Assembly: GCF_003014495.1 (NCBI RefSeq)
Contig: NZ_PYGC01000004.1
Coordinates: 248,001-312,000 of the forward strand
Source: Prolixibacter denitrificans
GTDB taxonomy: Bacteria; Bacteroidota; Bacteroidia; Bacteroidales; Prolixibacteraceae
Reading direction: 5' to 3'
DNA: 64,000 bases
The position numbers and the translations under genes were made by a program. Under the pieces are notes generated by a model. It was not told the DNA's origin. It made no database searches and was given only the letters and a program-made list of their open reading frames with translations. Shown here piece after piece: positions 1 to 7,667 of this stretch. How positions within the stretch are numbered: the stretch's first letter is position 1; each line of letters begins with the position of its first letter.

Positions 1-180
1 GCTTCGCTGATTGGCGGAATGCCTGAAACACAGGAAGTCGTTCATTATTGCGCTGACAACGGCATCAGACCTGAAATCCAAATGATTTCTGCTGAACAAA
101 TTAATGATGCCTGGGAAAAAGTAGTGAACAAAGAAGCACGCTATCGATACGTGATCGATGCAGCTACTTTTGAATCTTAA
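1..180 (+). CDS. Zinc-type alcohol dehydrogenase, C-terminal end (partial)
   Basis: The frame is open from the first base of the window to a TAA at 178-180 and gives the last 59 residues of a protein. The segment IGGMPETQEVVHYCADNGI followed by a region ending YRYVIDA resembles the C-terminal end of the medium-chain NAD(P)-dependent alcohol dehydrogenases of the AdhA/YahK kind, which interconvert aldehydes and alcohols. The catalytic and zinc sites would lie upstream of the window, so the activity cannot be checked here. It precedes an aldo-keto reductase on the same strand by 47 bases, so the two may be co-transcribed. Confidence 0.7.
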   Translation, partial: ASLIGGMPETQEVVHYCADNGIRPEIQMISAEQINDAWEKVVNKEARYRYVIDAATFES

Positions 181-227
181 TAGCATATTATTCACAATCA
201 ATTTTATAATTAAAAGAGATATTAGTT

Positions 228-1094
228 ATGGTTTTAGAAGAAAGGTTTACACTATCAAATGGAGTTGAGATCCCAAAACTAGGTCTCGGAACATGGTTTA
301 TTAGTGACGAAGATGTTGTGCAGGCCGTGAAAGAAGCCACCCAAATGGGTTACCGGCATATCGATACAGCACAGGCTTACCAGAATGAAAACGGCGTTGG
401 AAAAGGTATCAAGGCCTGTGGCGTGAAAAGAGAGGATCTGTTTGTCACTACGAAACTGGCTGCAGAAGTCAAATCATATGACGAAGCAGTTGCCTCCATT
501 GATAATTCACTCAAAACGTTGGGGTTGGATTATATCGACATGATGATCATTCACAGCCCGAAACCATGGATGGAATTCCACGAAGATGATCACTACTTCG
601 AAGGAAACCGCGAGGCATGGAAAGCGCTGGAAGAAGCTTACAAAGCCGGTAAACTTCGGGCGATTGGAGTTTCAAACTTCGAAAAAGAAGACATCGACAA
701 TATCCTGGAATCCTGCACGGTGAAACCGATGGTCAACCAGATTCTGGCACACATCAGCAACACACCCAAAGAGTTGATTGAATATTGCCAGGATAAGGGC
801 ATCCTCGTAGAAGCCTATTCGCCGGTTGCACACGGAGAGCTGATGAAAAATCAGGATGTTATAAAAATGGCTGAGAAATACGGCGTTTCGGTGCCACAGT
901 TGTCTATTCGTTACGTGCTTCAACTTGATCTTCTTCCATTACCGAAAACCGCGAATCCGGCGCATATGAAAAACAATGCAGAGGTCGATTTCGTGATTTC
1001 GGATGACGACATGGAAGTGTTGAAGAATATGAAAACAATTGAAGATTACGGAGAGGCCAGTATGTTCCCGGTATACGGAGGAAAACTGAAATAA
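228..1094 (+). CDS. Aldo/keto reductase (2,5-diketo-D-gluconate reductase-like)
   Basis: A cytoplasmic NADPH-dependent carbonyl reductase of 288 aa, normal length for single-domain AKRs. The N-terminus LSNGVEIPKLGLGTW is the classical AKR start, and the catalytic tetrad is complete: Asp46 (HIDTA), Tyr51 (QAYQNE), Lys76 (TTKL) and His109 (IIHSP). The C-terminal LPLPKTANPAHMKNN segment fits the cofactor-binding loop. The ATG at 228 follows an A/G-rich stretch. It lies between an alcohol dehydrogenase and a cupin/tautomerase group on the same strand, suggesting aldehyde or ketone detoxification; the physiological substrate is not readable from sequence. Confidence 0.9.
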   Translation: MVLEERFTLSNGVEIPKLGLGTWFISDEDVVQAVKEATQMGYRHIDTAQAYQNENGVGKGIKACGVKREDLFVTTKLAAEVKSYDEAVASIDNSLKTLGLDYIDMMIIHSPKPWMEFHEDDHYFEGNREAWKALEEAYKAGKLRAIGVSNFEKEDIDNILESCTVKPMVNQILAHISNTPKELIEYCQDKGILVEAYSPVAHGELMKNQDVIKMAEKYGVSVPQLSIRYVLQLDLLPLPKTANPAHMKNNAEVDFVISDDDMEVLKNMKTIEDYGEASMFPVYGGKLK

Positions 1095-1145
1095 CTCAAC
1101 ACATTTTTTGACGATAATTCATTCGTATCATTTAAAAAAAACAGG

Positions 1146-1225
1146 ACTGTCCGGGGAAAAGCAACGGAAGAACAGGGTTTTCATGTTGAACTTGCCCTTC
1201 CTGACAAAGCTTTTTTCCGGACAGT
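1146..1225. terminator. Long inverted repeat after the aldo-keto reductase
   Basis: Arms at 1146-1162 and 1209-1225 match at 15 of 17 positions (ACTGTCCGG at the base of the left arm, CCGGACAGT in the right arm) with a 46-base loop. It is followed by AATTTTTG. It may act as a terminator for the upstream gene or be the remains of a small mobile repeat; the long loop makes an efficient intrinsic terminator uncertain. Confidence 0.4.
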
Positions 1226-1364
1226 AATTTTTGTGATTAGTTAGCTTGTAAGAGACTAAAAACCAGAAGACAGCTATTTAGCATTCATTCTTCCGACTAA
1301 AACCATTTCAGAAAAGCAATTGTTTACATCTGAACAGATACAAATTGATTAATGAAAAGAGATT

Positions 1365-1763
1365 ATGGAAATTATTAAAAACGGCACGCAGCCATCCGTA
1401 AAAGGACCGGAAGCCTGGTTCACAGGCGAAGTGAGGATTGACCCGTTGTTCTCGAAAAAAGAATCGACACACGGTGGAGGAGCAATGGTTACTTTTGAAG
1501 CGGGCGCCAGAACAGCCTGGCATACTCATCCCGCAGGGCAAACTCTCATCGTAACATCAGGATTGGGTTGGATACAGCGAGAAGGCGGTCCCATCGAGGA
1601 AATCCAGCCCGGAGATGTAGTTTATTTTGAACCGGATGAAAAGCACTGGCACGGTGCTTCGGCCAATAAAGCGATGAGTCACATCGCCATCCAGGAAGAG
1701 GTGAACGGTGAAGCCGTAACGTGGATGGAAAAGGTTTCAGACGAACAATATTCAAAAAGTTGA
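1365..1763 (+). CDS. Cupin protein, hydroxynitrile-lyase type
   Basis: A 132-aa single-domain cupin. Known family: small manganese-dependent cupins of the bacterial (R)-hydroxynitrile lyase type. Seen here: the metal-binding set H53, H55, Q59 (HTHPAGQ) and H94 (EKHWHG), and H106 in MSHIAIQE, the position of the catalytic histidine in characterised members. The start [12 protein letters not shown] is also typical of the family. Most genomic members probably have another natural role, often near aldo-keto reductases and carboxymuconolactone decarboxylases, as here. The tautomerase gene begins 1 base after its stop, so the genes form an operon. Confidence 0.85.
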   Translation: MEIIKNGTQPSVKGPEAWFTGEVRIDPLFSKKESTHGGGAMVTFEAGARTAWHTHPAGQTLIVTSGLGWIQREGGPIEEIQPGDVVYFEPDEKHWHGASANKAMSHIAIQEEVNGEAVTWMEKVSDEQYSKS

Positions 1764-1764
1764 T

Positions 1765-1992
1765 ATGCCACATTTTCAAATTAAGCTGTTAGAAGGCAAA
1801 ACCGAAGAGCAGAAGAAACAGCTGGCCAAAGAAGTGGTCAAAGCTGCCCAAAAAGTTATTGGTTACGGTGATGAATCCTTTTCCGTGACGATTGAAGATT
1901 TTTCTTACGAAGAATGGAAGAATCAGGTGTATCCCAATGACATTATCGGGCGAAAGGATATTCTCTACAAAGAGCCCGGTTATGAAATGTAA
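1765..1992 (+). CDS. Tautomerase family protein (4-oxalocrotonate tautomerase-like)
   Basis: A 75-aa protein of the tautomerase/MIF superfamily. After removal of the initiator Met the N-terminus would be Pro (MPHFQIKLLEGKT), the catalytic base of the family. The LLEGKTEEQKKQLAKEVVKAAQKV helix and the VTIEDF strand are typical of PptA/4-OT-like enzymes that move keto-enol double bonds. It starts 1 base after the cupin stop and ends next to the DUF2255 gene, so it is in the middle of a three-gene operon. Confidence 0.85.
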   Translation: MPHFQIKLLEGKTEEQKKQLAKEVVKAAQKVIGYGDESFSVTIEDFSYEEWKNQVYPNDIIGRKDILYKEPGYEM

Positions 1993-2007
1993 TTGAAACG
2001 AAAGATT

Positions 2008-2382
2008 ATGAGTGTTTCAGAGAATTTATCGAAAGAAGAAATACAGAAAATTGCTGAAGCGGATGATTTTCATATCGCTCCGTTTCGTGAAGACGGTGCA
2101 ACCTGTGGCACGCCAACCTGGATTTGGTCGGTGATGGCAGAGGACCATCTTTATGTGAGAGCGTATAACGGAACACGTTCCCGGTGGTATCAGGCCGCCC
2201 TCAGCCAAAAGGCCGGTAAAATTGAAGCGGCCGGCATGGTAAAGGAAGTGGGCTTTGAGCCTGTAAGCGGAAGTATCAACGAAAAGATAGACGAAGCTTA
2301 CCGGGAAAAATACAGCGATAGTCCTTATCTGGGTTCCATGATCAGTGACAGGGCCAAAGCTGCCACGGTCAGGGTGTTCTAA
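2008..2382 (+). CDS. DUF2255 family protein
   Basis: A soluble protein of 124 aa. The sequence has the pattern of DUF2255 (FHIAPFREDG, GTPTWIWSV, LYVRAYNGTRSRWYQAA, KAATVRV near the end). No enzymatic function is established for this family; it resembles split-barrel proteins that bind flavin or deazaflavin, which is inference. The frame is open from a TTG at 1993, but the ATG at 2008 is preferred because it leaves room for an upstream leader. It is the last gene of the cupin-tautomerase operon. Confidence 0.75.
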   Translation: MSVSENLSKEEIQKIAEADDFHIAPFREDGATCGTPTWIWSVMAEDHLYVRAYNGTRSRWYQAALSQKAGKIEAAGMVKEVGFEPVSGSINEKIDEAYREKYSDSPYLGSMISDRAKAATVRVF

Positions 2383-2441
2383 TATCTGTATTAAAGATAG
2401 TAAACAGAACGTTATCTCATCCGGAAGTGATGCATGCATCA

Positions 2442-2482
2442 ACTATTGAAAACTACCGGGAAAACCGATAGTTTTCAATAGT
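2442..2482. terminator. Bidirectional terminator between convergent genes
   Basis: A perfect 14-base stem, arms at 2442-2455 and 2469-2482, with a 13-base loop. It sits between the plus-strand DUF2255 gene and the minus-strand PPOX-fold gene that end towards each other. The arms are A/T-rich at their ends, so both strands provide short U-rich stretches. Confidence 0.65.
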
Positions 2483-2504
2483 CTCTTTGAATAAGGTAAG
2501 GTAA

Positions 2505-2903
2505 TTAGCCAATCTTCTTACCGGCCATTGGTCCGGGTTTCAGACTGTGAATTTCCTCGATATGTATCAGAATGACGGCCTTCGGCTTAGGCATTCCTGC
2601 CTTCAATGACATTTCCGCCGATTTCTCGTAAATCTCGCCGTCAGTCAATACTTCCGGAGTTCCTATGAATCGGTATCCGTCAAGAATTTCGCGGTTCACA
2701 ACAGCTACGGCTACTTTTGAGCCATCCAGGATATTTTGATAGGTTCTTCCACCTGTTCCCTCACTGAAAATCAACGTTTCATCGTTGAATACACGGGTCG
2801 AACGCTTGGGTGCGTTATTCGGGAGTCCGTCTTTACTGACCGTCGCGTGGAAACACTGGTGGTTCATCACCATCTCTTTCATTTCGGATGTAAGCTGTGA
2901 CAT
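2505..2903 (-). CDS. Pyridoxamine 5'-phosphate oxidase family protein (FMN-binding split barrel)
   Basis: A 132-aa small flavoprotein-like sequence. The pattern (MNHQCFHATVSKDGLPNNAPKR, then TLIFSEGTGGRTYQNIL and VAVAVVN) is that of the PPOX split-barrel fold, in which the RTYQNIL region contacts the FMN phosphate. Such single-domain proteins usually bind FMN and reduce small molecules; it is too short and divergent to be the vitamin B6 enzyme itself. It converges with the DUF2255 gene and is followed upstream by the SufR-like regulator on the same strand. Confidence 0.75.
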   Translation of the reverse strand: MSQLTSEMKEMVMNHQCFHATVSKDGLPNNAPKRSTRVFNDETLIFSEGTGGRTYQNILDGSKVAVAVVNREILDGYRFIGTPEVLTDGEIYEKSAEMSLKAGMPKPKAVILIHIEEIHSLKPGPMAGKKIG

Positions 2904-3055
2904 AATCGATTTTCCTCTTTATTTTATTTGACTTAAGCTTAAAACATCCTACTAAGCTAGCGTTATTATTCGTTTTATTTTTTTACATATGCTAAAAAAT
3001 CCAAACACTTTCCCGCGATGATGAATAACAAGATGTTCAGAAAAGATGCCATTGA

Positions 3056-3682
3056 TTATTTCGACTCCTCAATTTTATAAACGCAGCGGTTTCCATTCTC
3101 AATAATATATTCCACCCTTTCCATTTCGTATCCCAAGCCAATTAACCGTTTAAAATTATTCAGTTCCGAATGGCAAAATCCCTGGCACGCGGTCGCTGCG
3201 GCGCAAATAGGACAATGATTTTCAATCAGATACCAGGCATCCTCTTCTTTTTTCCATTCCGCCATATACCCTTCTTCGGTGCGCTTTTTGCTCAATATCT
3301 CCAGCTTTTCCTCCAGTGTTTCCGAGCCTTCCATTTCCTCTTCATACCTATCGTACACAGCTGTTTCCCGGTCACTAATCAGAAGATTCAAGGCATTGTC
3401 TCCTAAAAGTTTCTTCACCGATCGGAGTAACTGAACCGTAACTTCGGCATGCGTATCCGGAAACCGGGACAAGCCTTTTTTGGTAAGCGAATAATAAGTT
3501 GAAGGACGACCAACGCCTTCACTTTTCACTGTCGCTTTTACCAGGTTTTCCGAAGAAAGATTCAGCAAATGTTTTCGTGCCCCCTCTTTCGTAATCGCCA
3601 GTTCTTTGGCAATCACATACGATGTGGCTTCACCTCTCATCTTTAGGACCATTAAAATACGATCGGATGAATTCTTCTTCAT
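3056..3682 (-). CDS. SufR-type iron-sulfur transcriptional repressor
   Basis: A 208-aa protein. N-terminal winged helix (residues about 5-60: RILMVLKMRGEATSYVIAKEL and a wing GVGRPSTYYSLT), then a linker and a cysteine-rich C-terminus. C157 and C170 are separated by 12 residues and C200 lies in NRCVYKI; this is the C-x12-C plus distal Cys arrangement of SufR, a [4Fe-4S] repressor that senses oxidative damage or iron status. Two extra cysteines (C160, C166) are present. A longer frame starts at 3745, but a -7 box (TAACTTTG at 3723-3716 on this strand) lies inside it, so ATG 3682 is chosen. It is divergent from superoxide dismutase, and CAAC...GTTG sites precede both genes. Confidence 0.8.
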   Translation of the reverse strand: MKKNSSDRILMVLKMRGEATSYVIAKELAITKEGARKHLLNLSSENLVKATVKSEGVGRPSTYYSLTKKGLSRFPDTHAEVTVQLLRSVKKLLGDNALNLLISDRETAVYDRYEEEMEGSETLEEKLEILSKKRTEEGYMAEWKKEEDAWYLIENHCPICAAATACQGFCHSELNNFKRLIGLGYEMERVEYIIENGNRCVYKIEESK

Positions 3683-3687
3683 TTTGA

Positions 3688-3700
3688 CAACAATTAGTTG
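3688..3700. promoter_or_regulatory. SufR-like operator, regulator side (CAAC-N5-GTTG)
   Basis: Inverted repeat CAAC (3688-3691) and GTTG (3697-3700), 5-base spacer, ending 6 bases before the start codon of the SufR-like gene. It would lie just downstream of the transcription start predicted from the -7 box at 3716-3723, a position suited to autorepression. The sequence GTTGTTTTATTG (3697-3708) recurs at 3815-3826. Confidence 0.6.
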
Positions 3701-3715
3701 TTTTATTGACAAATA

Positions 3716-3723
3716 CAAAGTTA
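3716..3723 (-). promoter_or_regulatory. -7 box of the SufR-like regulator
   Basis: On the minus strand this reads TAACTTTG, matching the Bacteroidota consensus TAnnTTTG. It is placed 34 bases upstream of the start codon at 3682 and rules out the longer annotation start. Confidence 0.55.
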
Positions 3724-3804
3724 CCTCTTTTTCTCCAGAAACCAATAATCAACCAAATAGCAAACTAAAAGAAACAAAGACCGAAAATTTCCATCAATTT
3801 AAAA

Positions 3805-3818
3805 CAACCTTTTTGTTG
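3805..3818. promoter_or_regulatory. SufR-like operator, superoxide dismutase side (CAAC-N6-GTTG)
   Basis: CAAC at 3805-3808 and GTTG at 3815-3818 with a 6-base spacer; the inverted repeat extends four further bases on each side (3801-3822). CAAC-N6-GTTG is the site described for cyanobacterial SufR. It overlaps the expected -33 element (TTTG at 3812-3815) of the sod promoter, so binding should block transcription. Confidence 0.65.
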
Positions 3819-3836
3819 TTTTATTGTTCCTGTAGT

Positions 3837-3844
3837 TAGATTTG
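3837..3844 (+). promoter_or_regulatory. -7 box of the superoxide dismutase promoter
   Basis: TAGATTTG fits TAnnTTTG exactly; a TTTG 21 bases upstream (3812-3815) serves as a plausible -33 element. The transcription start would be near 3850, which makes the ATG at 3870, not the one at 3846, the likely start codon. Confidence 0.6.
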
Positions 3845-3869
3845 AATGATAACAATAAAAACAGACATC

Positions 3870-4502
3870 ATGAGCAAATTTCAATTACCGGCTCTCCCAT
3901 ATGCATACGAAGCACTGGAGCCACATTTCGACAAAGAAACAATGACGATTCACCATCAGCGCCACCACCAGGCATATGTAAATAACCTCAACAATGCGCT
4001 GCAAGGAAGTGATGGAGCCAATAAAAGTCTGGAAGAAATCATTAAAGAAGTGAGCAAATACAGTACTGCCGTGCGTAATAACGGAGGCGGTCACTACAAC
4101 CACTCGCTGTTCTGGGAAATTCTGTCTCCCAATCCTCAACTGACACCAGCCGGAAAGTTGGCCGATGAGATTGCAACAGCTTTTGGCGACCTCGATAACC
4201 TGAAAGCAGAAATCAAAAAAGCAGGACTGGGCCAATTTGGTTCCGGATGGGCCTGGCTGTATGCAAAATCGGATGGTTCTGTTGGAGTTACGTCTACTCC
4301 TAACCAGGACAATCCATTAATGGACATCCAGTCAGACAACAAAGGAATCCCCGTGTTGGGCGTAGATGTTTGGGAGCATGCTTATTATCTTAAATATCAA
4401 AACAAAAGAGCCGATTACCTCGACGCATTCTGGTCGGTTTTAGATTGGAATGCTGTAGGCAAAAAATACGAGGAAGCTCTATCAAAATATAACAAGAACT
4501 GA
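3870..4502 (+). CDS. sod: Superoxide dismutase (Mn/Fe family)
   Basis: A 210-aa cytosolic enzyme that converts superoxide to hydrogen peroxide and oxygen. Metal ligands are all present: H28, H78 (NHSLFW), D166 and H170 (DVWEHAYYLKYQN). A glutamine at residue 146 (PNQDNPLM) and glycine at the alternative position in GGGHYNH are the pattern usual in Mn-type or cambialistic members. The upstream in-frame ATG at 3846 is less likely because it lies at the predicted transcription start. Expression is probably repressed by the divergent SufR-like Fe-S protein through the operator at 3805-3818 and released when its cluster is damaged. Confidence 0.95.
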   Translation: MSKFQLPALPYAYEALEPHFDKETMTIHHQRHHQAYVNNLNNALQGSDGANKSLEEIIKEVSKYSTAVRNNGGGHYNHSLFWEILSPNPQLTPAGKLADEIATAFGDLDNLKAEIKKAGLGQFGSGWAWLYAKSDGSVGVTSTPNQDNPLMDIQSDNKGIPVLGVDVWEHAYYLKYQNKRADYLDAFWSVLDWNAVGKKYEEALSKYNKN

Positions 4503-4523
4503 TTGTAGTGAATAAGTAAGGTT

Positions 4524-4573
4524 CGGCCCCGCTCAGGTAAATCAAAACATGAAGCGGAGGCCGGATTTTTTTT
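4524..4573 (+). terminator. Intrinsic terminator after superoxide dismutase
   Basis: Stem CGGCCCCGCT (4524-4533) pairing with AGCGGAGGCCG (4553-4563, one bulged base), then a run of eight T from 4566. The geometry is that of a Rho-independent terminator about 20 bases after the sod stop codon. Confidence 0.75.
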
Positions 4574-4677
4574 GCAAAAAAGCAAGTTAGCCTCCATATC
4601 TAACTGAATTTTAAGACGAAACCGTGCAGACAATTCCTGAAGAAGAAAGTGTAAGTTTTAATAATGTTTGATTTTCG

Positions 4678-4705
4678 TAACTTATGGTTTGAATTTCATA
4701 AGTTA
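4678..4705. promoter_or_regulatory. Inverted repeat TAACTTATG-N10-CATAAGTTA
   Basis: Perfect 9-base arms at 4678-4686 and 4697-4705. It lies about 200 bases upstream of the DUF5916 start and just in front of a -7-like sequence TATATTTA (4723-4730). A dimeric regulator could bind here; no regulator gene is obviously paired with it. Confidence 0.45.
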
Positions 4706-4907
4706 AAAAAGACTTCGTCATCTATATTTACATGACTGTCAGTTGATAATTATGAACGAACCTAACTAACCAACATAACATCAACGGCAATTGCGCAGGG
4801 ATATAATGACCAAACAACCTGCCTAAATCACTACACGATGCTATGCTCCGTTGACGCTGCATGTGAGTGAGAACAGGAATTCGACTAAACTAACAAACCA
4901 AAGACTC

Positions 4908-7106
4908 ATGATCAAAACGATTGGCTTCCTCGCATTCTTTCTTTTTGCTATTTCGGTTTGGGGGCAAAATGCAACCCGGAATATTACAGCAAAATACATT
5001 ACCGGCTCCATTCAGGTGGACGGCGTTATGAAAGAGCCGATATGGCAAACCGCTACTCCATCCGACAACTTTTGGGAGTTTTTCCCCACCGATTCCATCC
5101 GGGCCAAAAATAAAACCGAATTCAGGATACTCTATAACGATCACACCTTGTATGTCGGCATTCGGGCCGAAGTGCAAGGTAATCACTATGTCGTGTCGAG
5201 TCTCAGGCGCGACTTCGGTGGTGCCACCAATGACAATATAACGCTGATGTTCGACACCTTCCGGGATGGTACCAACGCATTCATGTTTGGGGTTACTCCA
5301 TACGGCGTGAAACGCGATGTGTTTGTTTCCGGCGGCGGTTCCGGTGAAAATAGCCTGAATACAGCCTGGGATGTGAAATGGCAGGCTGAAAGCAAAATGT
5401 ATGATGACCATTTTGTGATAGAAGTAGCGATTCCTTTCAGTTCACTAAAATTCAGAGAGGGCGATACCAGCTGGCGGCTGCAGTGCTATCGATGGGATAT
5501 ACAAACGAACGAACAAAGTGCCTGGGGACGGGTTCCGCAAAGTCAGTTACTATCAAGCCTCGCCTTTTCGGGCAATCTGAATTTTGAGAAACCGCTGGGC
5601 AAATCACACACGCCAATTGCTGTTATTCCGTATGTAAACGCCCAGGCCGATAAGGATTACGACTCAGGAGACGCCAACAGCAAACTCAAGATAGGAGGAG
5701 ACGCCAAGTTCGCCATTGGAAACAGCATGAACCTGGATGTGACGGTCAATCCCGATTTCTCAAACGTCGAAGTGGACGATATTTTCACCAACCTGACCCG
5801 GTTTGAGGTTCTCCTTCCGGAAAAACGGCAGTTCTTTATTGATAACAATGACTTATTTGGAAGTTATGGAGATGTGTATAATCAAGCCAACCCATTTTTC
5901 TCAAGAAGAATCGGTCTGGCCAGGGACAAAAACGGAAACCTGATTGAAAACCGCATTTTGGGCGGAGTACGTCTAAGTGGTAAATTAAATGAAGACTGGC
6001 GTCTTGGATTTTTGAATATTCAAACAGCTGAGGATGTTAAAAATGCGATTCCTTCGAATAACAACATGATGTTTACGCTGCAAAAGAAGATGTTTTCCCG
6101 CTCAAGCCTCGGCGTGTTTCTGATCAACCGGCAAACATTTAAAGATTATGATTTTGTACCGGACTCTCAAAAATACAACCGGGTGATTGGTGTTGATTAT
6201 AATCTGGCTTCAGCAGATAATGAGTGGACCGGTAAATTTTACCTGCACAAATCTTTTCAGCCCAATGACACAAAAGGGAATTTCTCGGCGCAAGCCACAA
6301 CCACTTACCTGAAAAGAAACTTGCGATGGATTATCGACATGATGTATGTTGGTGAGGATTTTCATTCTGATCTGGGCTACATTCAACGCACCGGAATATT
6401 CAGATGGGGGAATAACCTTAAATTGATGTTTTACCCCAAAAACGGAAGCGTCAGCCAGCACGGACCGGGTGGCGAGATCCTGCATTACTGGAAGCCCAAT
6501 ATGGATTTCCGGCAGTCGGACCATCGGTATCAATTGTATTACGAGGTGAACTTCACCAATCAGGCGGTCCTGGATGCCAATATCAGCAATCATTACGCTT
6601 ATCTGCCTTTCGATTTCGACCCGACCCGGTCGGGAGGTGTTCCTCTACCCAAAGATCACGGCTATACTTACAATCAATACGAGGTTTCTTACCGGTCAAA
6701 TCCGGCCAAACTGTTTTCGTTTAGTGCAGAATCTTCCGGAGGACAATTCTTTAACGGGCAAAGCTTTATGGCAAGCACCGATCTCATATACCGTATTCAG
6801 CCCTGGGCCGTGCTTAGTCTGAATATGCGTTACGACGCCATCCGCCTGCCTGCCCCCTATTCTGATGCCGACTACTGGCTGCTTACACCCAAAGTGGATA
6901 TCTCTTTCAGCAAATCGGTATTCTGGGCAACCCTGATACAATACAGTAACCAGCGCGATAACCTCGGCATCAACTCCCGGTTGCAATGGCGCTTTGCTCC
7001 GCTGTCGGACCTCTATATCGTTTACAACGATAATTACTTCCTGGACAACTTCGGTCCCCGGTTCCGTTCCATCAACCTGAAACTGACCTACTGGCTGAAT
7101 ATTTAA
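4908..7106 (+). CDS. DUF5916 outer-membrane protein with N-terminal CBM9-like domain
   Basis: A 732-aa exported protein. The chosen ATG gives a signal peptide (MIKTIGFLAFFLFAISVWGQ); the frame also opens from a TTG at 4851 that would bury it. Residues about 25-230 look like a carbohydrate-binding module 9-like sandwich (QVDGVMKEPIWQTA, then NKTEFRILYNDHTLYVGIRA). The rest matches DUF5916: NPDFSNVEVDD, LPEKRQFFIDN, FFSRRIGL, and a beta-strand-rich C-terminus ending LTYWLNI, likely a beta-barrel. The biochemical role of this family is not known. It is transcribed alone between terminators. Confidence 0.85.
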   Translation: MIKTIGFLAFFLFAISVWGQNATRNITAKYITGSIQVDGVMKEPIWQTATPSDNFWEFFPTDSIRAKNKTEFRILYNDHTLYVGIRAEVQGNHYVVSSLRRDFGGATNDNITLMFDTFRDGTNAFMFGVTPYGVKRDVFVSGGGSGENSLNTAWDVKWQAESKMYDDHFVIEVAIPFSSLKFREGDTSWRLQCYRWDIQTNEQSAWGRVPQSQLLSSLAFSGNLNFEKPLGKSHTPIAVIPYVNAQADKDYDSGDANSKLKIGGDAKFAIGNSMNLDVTVNPDFSNVEVDDIFTNLTRFEVLLPEKRQFFIDNNDLFGSYGDVYNQANPFFSRRIGLARDKNGNLIENRILGGVRLSGKLNEDWRLGFLNIQTAEDVKNAIPSNNNMMFTLQKKMFSRSSLGVFLINRQTFKDYDFVPDSQKYNRVIGVDYNLASADNEWTGKFYLHKSFQPNDTKGNFSAQATTTYLKRNLRWIIDMMYVGEDFHSDLGYIQRTGIFRWGNNLKLMFYPKNGSVSQHGPGGEILHYWKPNMDFRQSDHRYQLYYEVNFTNQAVLDANISNHYAYLPFDFDPTRSGGVPLPKDHGYTYNQYEVSYRSNPAKLFSFSAESSGGQFFNGQSFMASTDLIYRIQPWAVLSLNMRYDAIRLPAPYSDADYWLLTPKVDISFSKSVFWATLIQYSNQRDNLGINSRLQWRFAPLSDLYIVYNDNYFLDNFGPRFRSINLKLTYWLNI

Positions 7107-7175
7107 TCGCGCGATAATCTAGTTTCAACTCAAAAGGTATATCTCAAAAGAAGACTACTAGTCATTTGCAAAAAA

Positions 7176-7209
7176 AAAAGAGGCCATCCTTTTGGGGACG
7201 GCCTCTTTT
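7176..7209. terminator. Bidirectional terminator
   Basis: AAAAGAGGCC (7176-7185) and GGCCTCTTTT (7200-7209) form a perfect 10-base stem; preceding A-run and trailing T-run let it work for the DUF5916 gene on plus and the cupin gene on minus. Confidence 0.8.
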
Positions 7210-7244
7210 ATGTTTTCATCAGGAAAACAACTGTATTCTCTCTA

Positions 7245-7643
7245 TCAGCCCAACTTTCTGTACTCTTCATCTGTCACCGGACCGCGCCATTCGGTTGTAG
7301 CACCTTCGGCGGGAACCGACAAAGCAATATGGGCAAACCAGCTGTCTTTTGTGGCACCGTGCCAGTGATTTACCCCGGCCGGAATATTGACCACATCGCC
7401 CGGTTTTAACAACCGTGCCGGCTTTCCTTCTTCCTGATACCAACCTGTTCCGGCGGTACAAAAAAGAATTTGTCCTCCTTTGTGGTGAATGTGCCAATTA
7501 TTGCGGCATCCCGGTTCAAAAGTCACATTAAATGACGGAACACCATCCAAGGTCAATGGAGCTAAATAACTTTGTCCGATAAAGTATTGGGCAAAAGCCT
7601 CGTTCTTTTCTCCTAACGGGAATATTTGCTTAAAATCACTCAT
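7245..7643 (-). CDS. Cupin domain protein, hydroxynitrile-lyase-like
   Basis: A second 132-aa single-domain cupin. The metal site is complete: H51, H53 and Q58 (HIHHKGGQ) and H93 (VNHWHG), with H105 in AHIALS at the position of the catalytic histidine in related lyases. The start differs from the first cupin and is closer to cupins found beside carboxymuconolactone decarboxylase genes. Indeed it lies 24 bases downstream of such a gene on the same strand, which is interrupted by a stop codon. The natural substrate is unknown. Confidence 0.85.
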   Translation of the reverse strand: MSDFKQIFPLGEKNEAFAQYFIGQSYLAPLTLDGVPSFNVTFEPGCRNNWHIHHKGGQILFCTAGTGWYQEEGKPARLLKPGDVVNIPAGVNHWHGATKDSWFAHIALSVPAEGATTEWRGPVTDEEYRKLG

Positions 7644-7667
7644 TTTTAAATCTTTTTATTGTAATGA

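Noticed and set aside
3846-3869. Eight-residue longer N-terminus of superoxide dismutase
   Set aside because: The -7 box at 3837-3844 puts the transcription start at or beyond this ATG, and the family N-terminus begins at 3870.
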